A stretch of 64,000 nt of DNA from Bradyrhizobium sp. (GCF_016219575.1 NZ_JACRMG010000023.1:62001-126000); one strand, 5' to 3'. Shown: positions 8,059 through 20,039, counted from the first letter of the stretch. Notes: a model not told the origin generated them from the letters alone. A program made the numbers and translations.

Positions 8059-8262
8059 ATGAACGACGAGCAATCCGCCGATCTCGACCGGGCCGACGAG
8101 GATGTGCTGGCCTGCGAAGTTTCCGACGAAGCGCTGGAGGCTGCGGCCACGGGCAGGGACATCGGCGCCAATGCCACCGACGGTGGAAAGACCTATTGCT
8201 GGTCCGAATGCGCGACCAAGAAATACGTCTGCACGACCAGGGAGCCCGACTGCAAGACGTGA
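8059..8262 (+). CDS. lanA: Candidate lanthipeptide precursor peptide
   Basis: A 67-residue peptide with a very strong ribosome site (GGGGGGAA, 5 bases before the ATG). The first 40 residues look like a leader: acidic, with a helical segment VSDEALEAAA (21-30), like the Asp/Glu-Glu-Leu-Glu stretches in many class II leaders. A double glycine at 42-43 is a plausible cleavage point. The remainder, KTYCWSECATKKYVCTTREP plus DCKT, has four Cys (47, 51, 58, 65) and six Ser/Thr (45, 49, 53, 59, 60, 67), suited to lanthionine and methyllanthionine rings. It lies directly after lanM on the same strand. No close relative is recalled from memory, so ring pattern and activity are unknown. Confidence 0.8.
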   Translation: MNDEQSADLDRADEDVLACEVSDEALEAAATGRDIGANATDGGKTYCWSECATKKYVCTTREPDCKT

Positions 8263-8275
8263 TGGCTCCGCACCG

Positions 8276-8296
8276 TCCCGCGTCATGGACGCGGGA
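8276..8296 (+). terminator. Hairpin after the precursor gene
   Basis: TCCCGCGTC and GACGCGGGA form a perfect 9-bp stem with an ATG loop, 14 bases after the precursor stop and just beyond the convergent GST gene. There is no T-run, so it may terminate poorly or simply protect 3' ends of both transcripts. Confidence 0.4.
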
Positions 8297-8298
8297 GA

Positions 8299-8964
8299 TT
8301 ATCCCTTCTTCGGCCGCATGGCTTCCGGCGTATCCGGCTGGGCCACCGGATGCGCTTTGGCAAATTCCGGCAGCGCCATCGCGGTCTCGAAGACGCGCTT
8401 CACCGTCGGCCAGCGGTCGAGGCTGATATGCTGCGTGATAGCCACCGTGCAATGGCCGACCATGCAGATGTCGGCCATGGTCGGCGTATCGCCATGGCAG
8501 AATTTGGAGGTCGCCGTGCTGCCGGCGAGATGACCTTCCAGTGCGGTGAGCGTCTCGATGGTCCAGTGCCGCCGCCAGGCGGTCTGCTGCTCGTCGCGCA
8601 GGTTGAGCTCGCGGTCGAGATAGCGCCGCACCCGCGGCACCAGCAGCGGATGGCCCTCGCAGGCCACCATCAGCGCCAGCGCGCGTACCCGCGCGCGGCC
8701 CTTGGCGTCGGAGGGAAGGATCGGCGGGGCGGGATATTTCTCCTCGAGATATTCGAGGATCGCCAGCGACTGGAACAGCACGGTGCCGTCGTCCTCCACC
8801 AGCGCCGGCAGCGCCATCTGCGGATTGAGGCGGCGATACTCGTCGCTGCGATGGGCGTCCGCGTCGAGATCGACGAAGGTGACCTCGGCCGGCACGTTCT
8901 TCAGATTGAGCGCGATGCGCACCCGGAAGCTCGCCAGCGATCGCCAGAAGGAAAAGAATTTCAT
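8299..8964 (-). CDS. Glutathione S-transferase family protein, maleylacetoacetate isomerase-like
   Basis: The protein has 221 residues, full length for the zeta class. The N-terminal thioredoxin-like domain starts MKFFSFWRSLASFRVRIAL; zeta enzymes carry a Ser and the Arg-Val-Arg-Ile-Ala-Leu stretch here. It continues with MALPALVEDDGTVLFQSLAI, containing the cis-Pro and the Gln-Ser glutathione contact. The helical domain includes GDTPTMADICMVG, the helix-capping Asp motif. Zeta GSTs isomerise maleylacetoacetate in tyrosine breakdown, but no hmg or fah genes are nearby, so this role is only suggested. The start at 8964 is set by the AGGAAG site; the upstream open frame runs through the family B repeat. 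Confidence 0.85.
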   Translation of the reverse strand: MKFFSFWRSLASFRVRIALNLKNVPAEVTFVDLDADAHRSDEYRRLNPQMALPALVEDDGTVLFQSLAILEYLEEKYPAPPILPSDAKGRARVRALALMVACEGHPLLVPRVRRYLDRELNLRDEQQTAWRRHWTIETLTALEGHLAGSTATSKFCHGDTPTMADICMVGHCTVAITQHISLDRWPTVKRVFETAMALPEFAKAHPVAQPDTPEAMRPKKG

Positions 8965-8982
8965 GGGGGGCTTCCTCTTTCG

Positions 8983-9126
8983 CCCTCTCCCCTTGTGTGG
9001 GAGAGGGCGGCACGAATGAGCATAGCGAATTCGTGCCGGGTGAGGGGTTCTCTCCGCGGATGCAGACCCCTCATCCGGCTCGCATCTGGCGATGCGAGCC
9101 ACCTTCTCCCACAAGGGGAGAAGGGA
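8983..9126. repeat. Palindromic intergenic repeat (family B, copy 1)
   Basis: Bounded by CCCTCTCCCCTTGTG on the left and CTTCTCCCACAAGGGGAGA on the right, with internal dyads around the CGAATTCG-like and GATGCGAG-like segments. A second copy with the same ends and the same internal GACCCCTCA segment lies at 15342-15500. It fills the gap between the GST and metH genes. Confidence 0.8.
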
Positions 9127-9138
9127 AGGAAGATGGCG

Positions 9139-13014
<3,876 letters not shown>

Positions 13015-13017
13015 GGA

Positions 13018-13932
13018 TCAGGCCGCCTTCGCCGCGCTCTTCGGGCGGATGCCGAGCAGATGGCAAATCGCAAGCACGAGGTCGGCGCGGTTCATGGTGT
13101 AGAAGTGGAAGGTGTCGACGCCGTGCTTCGCCAGCTTCTGCACCTGGCCCGCGGCAACGGTGGCAGCCACCAGCTTCCGCGTCTCGGCATCGTCGTCGAG
13201 CCCTTCGAATTTTTCCGCCAGCCAGTCCGGCACGGTGGTGCCGGCGCGGGTGACGAAATTGCGCGCCTGCTTGAAATTGTGCATCGGCATGATGCCGGGC
13301 ACGATCGGGATCTCGATGCCCCGGGCGCGAACGCGGTCGAGGTAGCGGAAGTAGAGATCGTTGTCGAAGAACACCTGGGTGATGGCGCGCGCCGCGCCGG
13401 CATCCACCTTGGCCTTCAGCCGGTCGATATCGGCGTCGAAGTCGAGCGCCTCCGGATGCTTCTCCGGATAGGCCGAGACCGAGACCTCGATGTCGGGATG
13501 GCGCTTCTTGATGCCGGCGACCAGATCGGCCGAGGTCTTGTAGCCGTCGGGATGGCCGACATAGGCGGTGCCGATGCCGGTCGCGGGGTCGCCCCGCAGC
13601 GCCACGATGTGGCGGACGCCGATGTCATGATAGCGGTCGACGATCTCGTCGATCTCGCCGCGCGACGCGCCGACGCAGGTCAGGTGCGCGGCGGGCGTAA
13701 GCCGCGTCTCGGCAAGGATGCGGGCGATGGTCGAATGGGTGCGCTCGCGGGTCGATCCCCCGGCGCCATAGGTCACCGACACGAAATTGGGGGCAAGCGG
13801 CGCCAGCCGGTTGATCGTGTCCCAGAGACTGCGCTCCATCTCCTCCGTCTTGGGCGGAAAGAACTCGAAGGAGATGTTGGGAGATTTCAGAACGCGCTGC
13901 CCATCGGGCGCGGGAATGGCAAACTCGGACAT
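13018..13932 (-). CDS. metF: 5,10-methylenetetrahydrofolate reductase
   Basis: The protein has 304 residues, the normal MetF length. It has the barrel start ISFEFFPPKTEEME, then FVSVTYGAGGSTRERT (flavin and folate contacts), HLTCVGASRGEIDEI, HIVALRGDPATG, AITQVFFDNDLYFRYLD, and IPIVPGIMPMHNFKQ. It reduces methylene-THF to methyl-THF with FAD and NADH, feeding MetH encoded immediately downstream. The ATG at 13932 is preferred; a TTG 9 bases earlier is in frame and is preceded by GAGG. The upstream region is unusually AT-rich and carries a palindrome that may be an operator. Confidence 0.96.
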   Translation of the reverse strand: MSEFAIPAPDGQRVLKSPNISFEFFPPKTEEMERSLWDTINRLAPLAPNFVSVTYGAGGSTRERTHSTIARILAETRLTPAAHLTCVGASRGEIDEIVDRYHDIGVRHIVALRGDPATGIGTAYVGHPDGYKTSADLVAGIKKRHPDIEVSVSAYPEKHPEALDFDADIDRLKAKVDAGAARAITQVFFDNDLYFRYLDRVRARGIEIPIVPGIMPMHNFKQARNFVTRAGTTVPDWLAEKFEGLDDDAETRKLVAATVAAGQVQKLAKHGVDTFHFYTMNRADLVLAICHLLGIRPKSAAKAA

Positions 13933-13941
13933 GACGCTCAA

Positions 13942-14314
13942 AAAACCTCACGGAAAATGCGGACAACAGGCCTATCGCGTGGACGCTAAAATAAGCCAAA
14001 CGTGGTCGGTCAGACAGCCCATCAGGATTGGGAAGTTGCCCAATACAGCGAAAAACTTTGACGATATTGGTTCAATATCTCAGACGTTGGGAATTGCTTA
14101 ACACGATACCAGCATAAAATATATAGTAATTCCAATATATTATCGTCATGTCGATTCGGGAAGTGAGTTGGGCCATGCGTGAAAATAGAAAATTTGTCAT
14201 ATTTCGTCCCAACATCTGGCAAGGGGATCGTCTACCCTCAGCGCCTCGGGGCGCGGCCCTGATCTGCGCCATCGGGGCCTTTGTCGCCTCCGCCCCGCAC
14301 ACTAGTTTACGCCC
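13942..14314. other. AT-rich intergenic region upstream of metF
   Basis: About 370 bases between divergent metF and the flavin monooxygenase gene. The segment from about 14040 to 14210 is far richer in A/T than its surroundings and includes AAATATATAGTAATT. It holds the dyad listed separately and a partial inverted match between GACGATATTGG (14060-14070) and the CCAATATATTATCGTC stretch (about 14133-14148). I saw no SAM-II or other riboswitch pattern and no convincing gene. Confidence 0.6.
14063..14079. promoter_or_regulatory. Candidate operator palindrome upstream of metF
   Basis: GATATTG-GTT-CAATATC is a perfect 7-bp inverted repeat with a 3-base spacer, about 130 bases upstream of metF. 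Size and symmetry fit a dimeric winged-helix repressor. ArsR-type regulators of methionine-cycle genes are known in alphaproteobacteria; the link here is inference. Confidence 0.4.
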
Positions 14315-15334
14315 ATGATTCCGCTTTCCGTCCTCGACCTTTCCGTCGTCACCACAGGCACAAAGCCCGCGAGGGCGCTGCGCAACAGCATCGACCTGGC
14401 ACGCCATGTCGATGGGCTCGGCTATGTCCGCTACTGGCTCGCCGAGCACCACAACCTGGCTTCCGTTGCCAGCCCCGCGCCGGACCTGATGATCGGGCAG
14501 ATCGCGGCGGTGACGCAAGACATCCGCGTCGGTTCCGGCGGCGTCATGCTGCCCAACCACGCGCCGCTGGTGGTGGCCGAGCGTTTCAAGATGCTGGAGG
14601 CGCTGTTCCCCGGCCGCATCGATCTCGGCCTCGGCCGCGCGCCGGGCACCGACGGCGCCACCGCCCACGCGCTGCGCAGCCGGCTCGACCGCCGCGAGGG
14701 CGACGATTTCCTCGAGCGCCTGCACGAATTGACGCTGTGGGAGACGCGCGATTTTCCGCCCGGCCACCCCTACAACAACGTGGTGGCGATGCCCGACGAC
14801 ACGCCGCTGCCGCCGATCTGGCTGCTCGGCTCCTCCGACTACAGTTCCGAGCTCGCCGCCCAGGTCGGCATGGGCTTCGCGTTCGCGCATCATTTTGCGA
14901 CCTATGACGCGATCGAGGCGCTGACCCACTACCGCCGGCGCTTCAAGCCGTCGGGCTGGCGGCAAACGCCGCACGCCATTCTCGCCGTCGCCGCGGTTTG
15001 CGCCGAAACCGATGCGGAAGCCGAACAACTCGCGACCTCGATGGACCTCAACCGCCTGCGCCGCGACCGCGGCCAGTATCTGCCGCTGCCGAGCGTCGAG
15101 GAGGCGCTCGCCTATCCCTACAGCGACGCCGAGCGCGCCTCGATCGCCCGCAACCGCTCGCGCCTGTTCGTCGGCAGTCCCGCCACGGTGCTGGCGAAGC
15201 TGCAGCCGATGATCACGGCGAGCGAGGCGGACGAGCTGATGGTGATCACCGCGGTGTACGACCACGAAGCGCGGAAGAAGTCGTACAGCCTGCTGGCCGA
15301 TGCATTTAGGCGGGCGAAGAAGGCGGCGGCGTAG
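14315..15334 (+). CDS. LLM-class flavin-dependent oxidoreductase (luciferase-like)
   Basis: The protein has 339 residues, the size of single-subunit bacterial-luciferase-like monooxygenases of the MsnO8/YhbW type. It has the barrel start LSVLDLSVVTTG, RYWLAEHHNLASVASPAPD near residue 42, RVGSGGVMLPNHAPLVVAE near 75, and the phosphate-binding FPGRIDLGLGRAPGTDG near 110. LFVGSPATVLAKLQPM is near the C-terminus. Such enzymes use reduced FMN and oxygen on small organic substrates; the substrate cannot be predicted. It stands alone, divergent from metF, with the family B repeat immediately downstream. Confidence 0.88.
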   Translation: MIPLSVLDLSVVTTGTKPARALRNSIDLARHVDGLGYVRYWLAEHHNLASVASPAPDLMIGQIAAVTQDIRVGSGGVMLPNHAPLVVAERFKMLEALFPGRIDLGLGRAPGTDGATAHALRSRLDRREGDDFLERLHELTLWETRDFPPGHPYNNVVAMPDDTPLPPIWLLGSSDYSSELAAQVGMGFAFAHHFATYDAIEALTHYRRRFKPSGWRQTPHAILAVAAVCAETDAEAEQLATSMDLNRLRRDRGQYLPLPSVEEALAYPYSDAERASIARNRSRLFVGSPATVLAKLQPMITASEADELMVITAVYDHEARKKSYSLLADAFRRAKKAAA

Positions 15335-15341
15335 AACATTT

Positions 15342-15500
15342 CCCTTGTGGGAGAAGGTGGCGCGCATCGACAGATGCGCGACGGATGAGGGGTCTCTATC
15401 CGCGAATGCAGCGCTTCGGTGAGAGGTCACTCTGTGGACACAGACCCCTCACCCCGCTTCGCGTTCCGCGAAGCGACCCTCTCCCACAAGGGGCGAGGGT
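15342..15500. repeat. Palindromic intergenic repeat (family B, copy 2)
   Basis: The ends CCCTTGTGGGAGAAGG and CCTCTCCCACAAGGGG are inverted, as in the copy at 8983-9126. Both copies share the internal GACCCCTCA and TCTATCCGCG/TCTCCGCGG-like segments. It lies between two convergent genes. Confidence 0.8.
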
Positions 15501-15510
15501 AAGAAGCAGC

Positions 15511-16371
15511 TCACTCCGCCTTCTCGCTGAACGTCGCGCGGAAGGGGTGGGCGGGATAGACGCCAACGATGCGCAGTTCGCGGGAGAAGAATTTCAGCTC
15601 CTCCAGCGCAAAGGCCAGCCCGCGGTCGTCGGGATGGCCGTCGACGTCGGCGTAGAACTGCGTGGCGAAGAAATTGCCGTCGACCATGTAGCTTTCCAGC
15701 TTGGTCATGTTGACGCCGTTGGTGGCAAAGCCGCCCAGCGCCTTGTAGAGCGCGGCCGGCAAATTGCGCACGCGGAAGACGAAACTGGTGACCAGCGGGC
15801 CGGAACCCTGCCTGGCCCAGTTCGGCTCGCGCGCCAGCATCACGAAGCGCGTGGTGTTGTGCGCCTCGTCCTCGACGTCTTCGGCCAGAATTTCGAGGCC
15901 GTAGATCTCAGCCGCCAGGCGCGAGGCAATCGCGGCGACGCTTCTGTCCTTGCGCTCGGATACGTCGCGGGCGCTGCCGGCAGTGTCGGCGGCGACGATC
16001 GGCCTGATGCCAAGCTTGCGGATGATGCGCCGGCACTGGCCGAGCGCGTGGACGTGGCTTTCCACCGTCTTGATGTCGGACAGCTTCACACCCTTCAGCG
16101 CCATCAATTGATGGCGGATCGGCAGGAAGAACTCGCCGACGATGTAGAGGCCCGAGGCCGGCAGCAGATGATGGATGTCGGCAACCCGGCCGGCGACCGA
16201 GTTCTCGATCGGGATCATGCCGAGGTCGGCCTCGCCGCCGGAGATCGCGCCCAGCGCGTCCTCGAAGGTGGCGCAGGGCAGGGGCTCGGCGCCCGGATAG
16301 GCCTCGACGATGGCGATATGGGAATTGGCCCCCGGCTCGCCCTGGAATGCGATTTTCAGCTTTTTGGTCAT
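15511..16371 (-). CDS. pheA: Prephenate dehydratase
   Basis: A 286-residue monofunctional enzyme converting prephenate to phenylpyruvate in phenylalanine synthesis. The catalytic domain begins KIAFQGEPGANSHIA, with ADLGMIPIENSVAGRV near 60, ESHVHALGQCRRII near 105 and the Thr-Arg-Phe catalytic motif in HNTTRFVMLARE near 170. The C-terminal ACT domain (about 195-275) has TSFVFRVRNLPAALYKAL and the KLESYM segment where Phe-regulated enzymes carry Glu-Ser-Arg-Pro, suggesting feedback control may differ. There is no chorismate mutase domain. It follows kdsB on the same strand with a 19-base gap. Confidence 0.96.
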   Translation of the reverse strand: MTKKLKIAFQGEPGANSHIAIVEAYPGAEPLPCATFEDALGAISGGEADLGMIPIENSVAGRVADIHHLLPASGLYIVGEFFLPIRHQLMALKGVKLSDIKTVESHVHALGQCRRIIRKLGIRPIVAADTAGSARDVSERKDRSVAAIASRLAAEIYGLEILAEDVEDEAHNTTRFVMLAREPNWARQGSGPLVTSFVFRVRNLPAALYKALGGFATNGVNMTKLESYMVDGNFFATQFYADVDGHPDDRGLAFALEELKFFSRELRIVGVYPAHPFRATFSEKAE

Positions 16372-16390
16372 GGTGCCTTGTAACAGCCGT

Positions 16391-17131
16391 CTAGGCTTTT
16401 GAAAGGATCTGGCGGGCAGTTTCGAGGTCGGCGGGCGTATCCACCCCGCGAGGAACCGTGTCCACGATGGTGATGTCGATCCGCATGCCCGCCTCCAGCG
16501 CCCGGAGCTGCTCCAGCTTCTCCTGCATCTCCAGCGGCGAGGGCGGCAGGGAGACGAACCGTTTCAGCGCGGCCCGCCGATAGGCGTAGAGCCCGATATG
16601 GTGATAGCGCGGCCCGTCGCCGTAAGGCGCCGTGGCGCGGGTGAAATACAGCGCACGCAGCCGCCGCGGCGAGATCGACGAGCCGACCGCCTTCACCACG
16701 CTCGGAGCCTGGTCCTCTTCCGCGGTGTGGATCTGCGCGGCCAGTGTCGAGATATCGACCGCCGCATCGTCGAGCGGGGGCAGCGCGGCGCGGATCGTCT
16801 CCGGCGTGATGGTCGGAAAGTCGCCCTGCAGATTGACCACAATCTCGGCCTTGCCGCGGGGATCGAGGATGGTCGCAGCCTCGAAGATGCGGTCGGAGCC
16901 GGAAGGGTGGTCGGCGCGGGTCATGACCGCTTCGCCGCCGGCGGCCCGCACGACTTCAGCTATTTCGGGCGTGTCGGTCGCCACCGCCACCCGGCCGATT
17001 TTGGCGGCCTCCGCCCGGCGCAGCACATGGACGATCATCGGCAAGCCGCCGATGTCGAGCAGCGGCTTGCCGGGCAGGCGGGTGGCCGCCATGCGGGCCG
17101 GAATCAGCACCAAAACGCGGTTTTCGGGCAT
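16391..17131 (-). CDS. kdsB: 3-deoxy-manno-octulosonate cytidylyltransferase
   Basis: The protein has 246 residues, standard for KdsB. It opens with RVLVLIPARMAATRLPGKPL, the nucleotide-binding motif of the family, then VAVATDTPEIAEVVRAAGG and MTRADHPSGSDRIFEA. EIVVNLQGDFPTITPETI contains the metal-binding Asp, and LYAYRRAALKRF and PPSPLEMQEKLEQLRALE complete the conserved set. It activates Kdo as CMP-Kdo for lipopolysaccharide inner core. It sits upstream of pheA in the same orientation and is divergent from cycM. Confidence 0.97.
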   Translation of the reverse strand: MPENRVLVLIPARMAATRLPGKPLLDIGGLPMIVHVLRRAEAAKIGRVAVATDTPEIAEVVRAAGGEAVMTRADHPSGSDRIFEAATILDPRGKAEIVVNLQGDFPTITPETIRAALPPLDDAAVDISTLAAQIHTAEEDQAPSVVKAVGSSISPRRLRALYFTRATAPYGDGPRYHHIGLYAYRRAALKRFVSLPPSPLEMQEKLEQLRALEAGMRIDITIVDTVPRGVDTPADLETARQILSKA

Positions 17132-17345
17132 TGAATAAGGGGCTCCCGGGCAGCGGAAAAACCGGCCGGAAATAGTGGGGGATCGGGTGAAAGCTGGCGC
17201 GTTTTACCGGGTTGCCATAGGCGGGGCAAACCGATATCTGAAACCCTGCTGAGGGTGCGGCGCGAAAGCCTGATTCCTGAGGCTATTTCCTTCCCGCGGG
17301 CCGTTCCGGCCTTACGTGACCTTCCGGCCTGGAGCCTGATCCACT

Positions 17346-17894
17346 ATGGACTCCTTCGAACTCAATAAAATCCTCGGCGCCATCCTGGCGACCTGCATCC
17401 TGGTGCTGGTGACGAGCTTTGCCGCCCAAGCGGTGTTCACGCCGAAGCCGCTGGAGAAGCCGGGCTTCGAGATCGCCGTCAAGGAAGAATCCAAGGGTGG
17501 CGCAGCCGCTGCCGCCGCGCCGTCCGAGCCGATCGAGAAGCTGTTGCAGACCGCCTCCGTCGAGAAGGGCACCGCCGCCGCCAAGAAGTGCGCCGCCTGC
17601 CACACCTTCGAGAAGGGCGGTCCGAACCGCGTCGGTCCGAACCTCTACAACGTGCTCGGCGAGAAGAAGGGTGAGGGCAAGGGTGGCTTCAACTTCTCCG
17701 CGGCGCTGAAGGCCAAGGGCGGCGAGTGGACCTATGACGATCTCAACAAGTTCCTCGCCAACCCGAAGGGCTTCGTCCCGGGCACCGCGATGGGCTTTGC
17801 CGGCATCCAGAAGGACAGCGAGCGCGCCGACGTGATCGCCTACCTGCGCACGCTGTCTGACAAGCCGGTGCCGCTGCCGACCGCCTCGAAGTAG
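17346..17894 (+). CDS. cycM: Membrane-anchored c-type cytochrome CycM
   Basis: The protein has 182 residues. An uncleaved N-terminal membrane helix (ILGAILATCILVLVTSFAAQ) is followed by an Ala-rich linker to about residue 65 and a class I cytochrome c domain. The haem is bound through C82-A-A-C85-H86, and the axial Met is probably M149 in GTAMGFAG. The size and layout match Bradyrhizobium CycM, which passes electrons from the bc1 complex to the aa3 oxidase during aerobic growth. It is transcribed alone and ends at a strong terminator. Confidence 0.93.
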   Translation: MDSFELNKILGAILATCILVLVTSFAAQAVFTPKPLEKPGFEIAVKEESKGGAAAAAAPSEPIEKLLQTASVEKGTAAAKKCAACHTFEKGGPNRVGPNLYNVLGEKKGEGKGGFNFSAALKAKGGEWTYDDLNKFLANPKGFVPGTAMGFAGIQKDSERADVIAYLRTLSDKPVPLPTASK

Positions 17895-17921
17895 GTTTGC
17901 CGGCGTCAGACATGAGTTTCG

Positions 17922-17950
17922 AACGGCCAGGCAATGCCTGGCCGTTTTGG
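17922..17950 (+). terminator. Rho-independent terminator after cycM
   Basis: An 11-bp perfect stem (AACGGCCAGGC / GCCTGGCCGTT) with a 3-base loop runs directly into TTTTGGTTT. Confidence 0.9.
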
Positions 17951-18055
17951 TTTCAGGGGATCGCGTGCTTGTTATCGGGGCGTTTCGCCGCAGCCGCCTC
18001 GAGAGCAGGCTGGCAAGATGAGGAAAAAGCAACATAATCGGCCGAATCCTTGCCG

Positions 18056-18061
18056 TATAAT
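18056..18061 (+). promoter_or_regulatory. Possible -10 box of the yej operon
   Basis: A perfect TATAAT lies 80 bases before the first binding-protein gene. No recognisable -35 box is at 16-18 bases spacing, so it may need an activator. Confidence 0.35.
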
Positions 18062-18141
18062 GGGTTCTCAATGATCGGGGCCTGAGGACCTTGGGGGACG
18101 TCGAAACTGCTCGTCCATCGCTCACAACAGGAATTCTCGTT

Positions 18142-20025
18142 TTGGCAATTTCCCGACGACACCTTCTGACCAGCGCCGCCGTCGCCGCCATGGCCCCGGC
18201 GCTCTCGCGCCTTCCCTTCATCGACACCGCCAATGCGCAAGGCGCCGCCGAGCCGGCCTGGCGTCACGCGCTGTCGCTGTTCGGCGACGTCAAGTATCCC
18301 GCCGACTTCAAGCGTTTCGATTACGTCAATCCCGACGCGCCGAAGGGCGGCACGGTGCGGCTGATCTCGATCGGCACGTTCGACAATTTCAACATCGCGG
18401 TCGCCGGCATCAAGGGTTCGCTCGCGCCGGCGGCGACGCAGATATACGAAACATTGATGGCGAAGTCGCAGGACGAGGTCGTCAGCGAATACGGCCTGCT
18501 GGCGGAAGCAGCAGCGCACCCCGACGATTTCTCCTGGGTGATCTACCGGCTGCGCAAGGAAGCGCGCTGGCATGACGGCAAGCCCGTCACGCCCGAGGAC
18601 GTGATCTTCTCGCTTGAAACGTTGAAGAAGCTGAGCCCGTTCTACGGCGCCTATTATCGCCACGTCGTCAAATCCGAGAAAACCGGCGACCGCGACATCA
18701 AGTTCACCTTTGACGGGCCCGGCAACCGCGAATTGCCCACCATCGTCGGCGAAATTCCGGTACTGCCGAAACACTGGTGGGAAGGCACCGACGAGCAGGG
18801 CCGCAAGCGCGACATCTCCACGACCACGCTGGAGAAGCCGCTCGGCTCCGGTCCCTACCGCATCAAGGAGTTCGTTGCCGCCCGCACGATCGTTCTGGAG
18901 CGCGTCAAGGATTATTGGGGCGCCAGCCTGCCCGTGCGCGTCGGGCAGAACAATTTCGACGAGATGCGCTTCGAGTTCTTCCGCGACAACCTCGTGGCGC
19001 TGGAGGCCTTCAAGGCCGACCAGGCCGACTGGATCGCGGAAAATTCCGCCAAGCAATGGGCCACGGCCTACGAATTTCCTGCGGTCGTCGACAAGCGCGT
19101 GGTGAGGGAAGAGTTTCCGATCAACGATTCCGGCCGCATGCAGGGCTTCGTGTTCAACCTGCGGCGCGAGCAGTTCAGGGACGCGCGGCTGCGCCGGGCT
19201 TTCAACTATGCCTACGATTTCGAGGAGATGAACAAGCAGCTGTTCTACGGACAGTACAAGCGCATCAACAGCTACTTCGAGGGCACCGAGCTCGCCTGTT
19301 CCGGCGTGCCGCAGGGGCTGGAACTGCAGATCCTCGAAACGGTGAAGGATAAGGTGCCGCCGGAAGTCTTCACCACGCCCTTTGCCAATCCGGTCGGCGG
19401 CAACCCCGAGAATGTCCGCAGCAATCTGCGCGAGGCGACGAAGCTGCTGAAGGAAGCCGGCTTCGAGGTCAAGGACCGCAAGCTCGTGGATGGGGCCGGC
19501 CGGCCGGTGACGGTCGAGATTCTCGTCGAAAGCCCTTCCTCCGAGCGCATCGCGCTGTTCTACAAGCCCTCGCTGGAGCGCATCGGCGTCACCGCCTCGA
19601 TTCGTATCGTCGACGATGCACAATACGAGAACCGCATGCGCAGCTTCGACTACGACGTCACCATCGGCAGCTGGGGCGAGTCGCTGTCGCCCGGCAACGA
19701 GCAGCGCGAGTTCTGGGGGTCGCAGGCGGCCGACGCGCCCGGCTCGCGCAACCTGATCGGCATCAAGAATCCGGCGATCGACGCGCTGATCGAGAAGGTG
19801 ATCTTCGCCAGGGATCGCGAGACCCTGGTGGCGACGACGCGGGCGCTCGATCGCGTGCTGCTCTGGAACCATTACCTGGTGCCGCAATTCACTTATGGAT
19901 TTGCGCGCTATGCGCGCTGGGACCGCTTCTCCAACGCGGGCCTGCCGAAATACGCGCGCTCGGGCCTGCCGTCGCTGTGGTGGTACGACGCCGAGAAGGC
20001 TTCCCGGATCGGCAAGCGCTCGTGA
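18142..20025 (+). CDS. yejA: Peptide ABC transporter substrate-binding protein (YejA-like), first copy
   Basis: A 627-residue family-5 extracellular binding protein. The TTG at 18142 is chosen because AGGA sits 9 bases upstream and because it begins a Tat-type signal peptide, AISRRHLLTSAAVAAMAPAL, cleaved near NAQG. Mature landmarks are FGDVKYPADFKRFDYVNP, APKGGTVRLISIGTFDNFN, WHDGKPVTPEDVIFSL and LEKPLGSGPYRIKEF, all typical of YejA. It would collect oligopeptides (in E. coli, microcin C) in the periplasm for YejBEF. The second copy follows 14 bases downstream. Confidence 0.92.
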   Translation: MAISRRHLLTSAAVAAMAPALSRLPFIDTANAQGAAEPAWRHALSLFGDVKYPADFKRFDYVNPDAPKGGTVRLISIGTFDNFNIAVAGIKGSLAPAATQIYETLMAKSQDEVVSEYGLLAEAAAHPDDFSWVIYRLRKEARWHDGKPVTPEDVIFSLETLKKLSPFYGAYYRHVVKSEKTGDRDIKFTFDGPGNRELPTIVGEIPVLPKHWWEGTDEQGRKRDISTTTLEKPLGSGPYRIKEFVAARTIVLERVKDYWGASLPVRVGQNNFDEMRFEFFRDNLVALEAFKADQADWIAENSAKQWATAYEFPAVVDKRVVREEFPINDSGRMQGFVFNLRREQFRDARLRRAFNYAYDFEEMNKQLFYGQYKRINSYFEGTELACSGVPQGLELQILETVKDKVPPEVFTTPFANPVGGNPENVRSNLREATKLLKEAGFEVKDRKLVDGAGRPVTVEILVESPSSERIALFYKPSLERIGVTASIRIVDDAQYENRMRSFDYDVTIGSWGESLSPGNEQREFWGSQAADAPGSRNLIGIKNPAIDALIEKVIFARDRETLVATTRALDRVLLWNHYLVPQFTYGFARYARWDRFSNAGLPKYARSGLPSLWWYDAEKASRIGKRS

Positions 20026-20039
20026 AGGATTTCTTGCGC

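Noticed and set aside
4638..8177. Long minus-strand open frame opposite lanM
   Set aside because: Low-complexity Arg/Ala/Ser composition with no conserved motif; the plus strand encodes a clear LanM with catalytic residues.
14022..14222. Small 66-residue frame in the AT-rich region upstream of metF
   Set aside because: No ribosome site and no protein-like conservation visible; it would occupy the expected regulatory leader.
13942..14230. SAM-II or other S-adenosylmethionine riboswitch upstream of metF
   Set aside because: Looked for because such riboswitches are common before alphaproteobacterial methionine genes, but the conserved pseudoknot sequence blocks are not visible.
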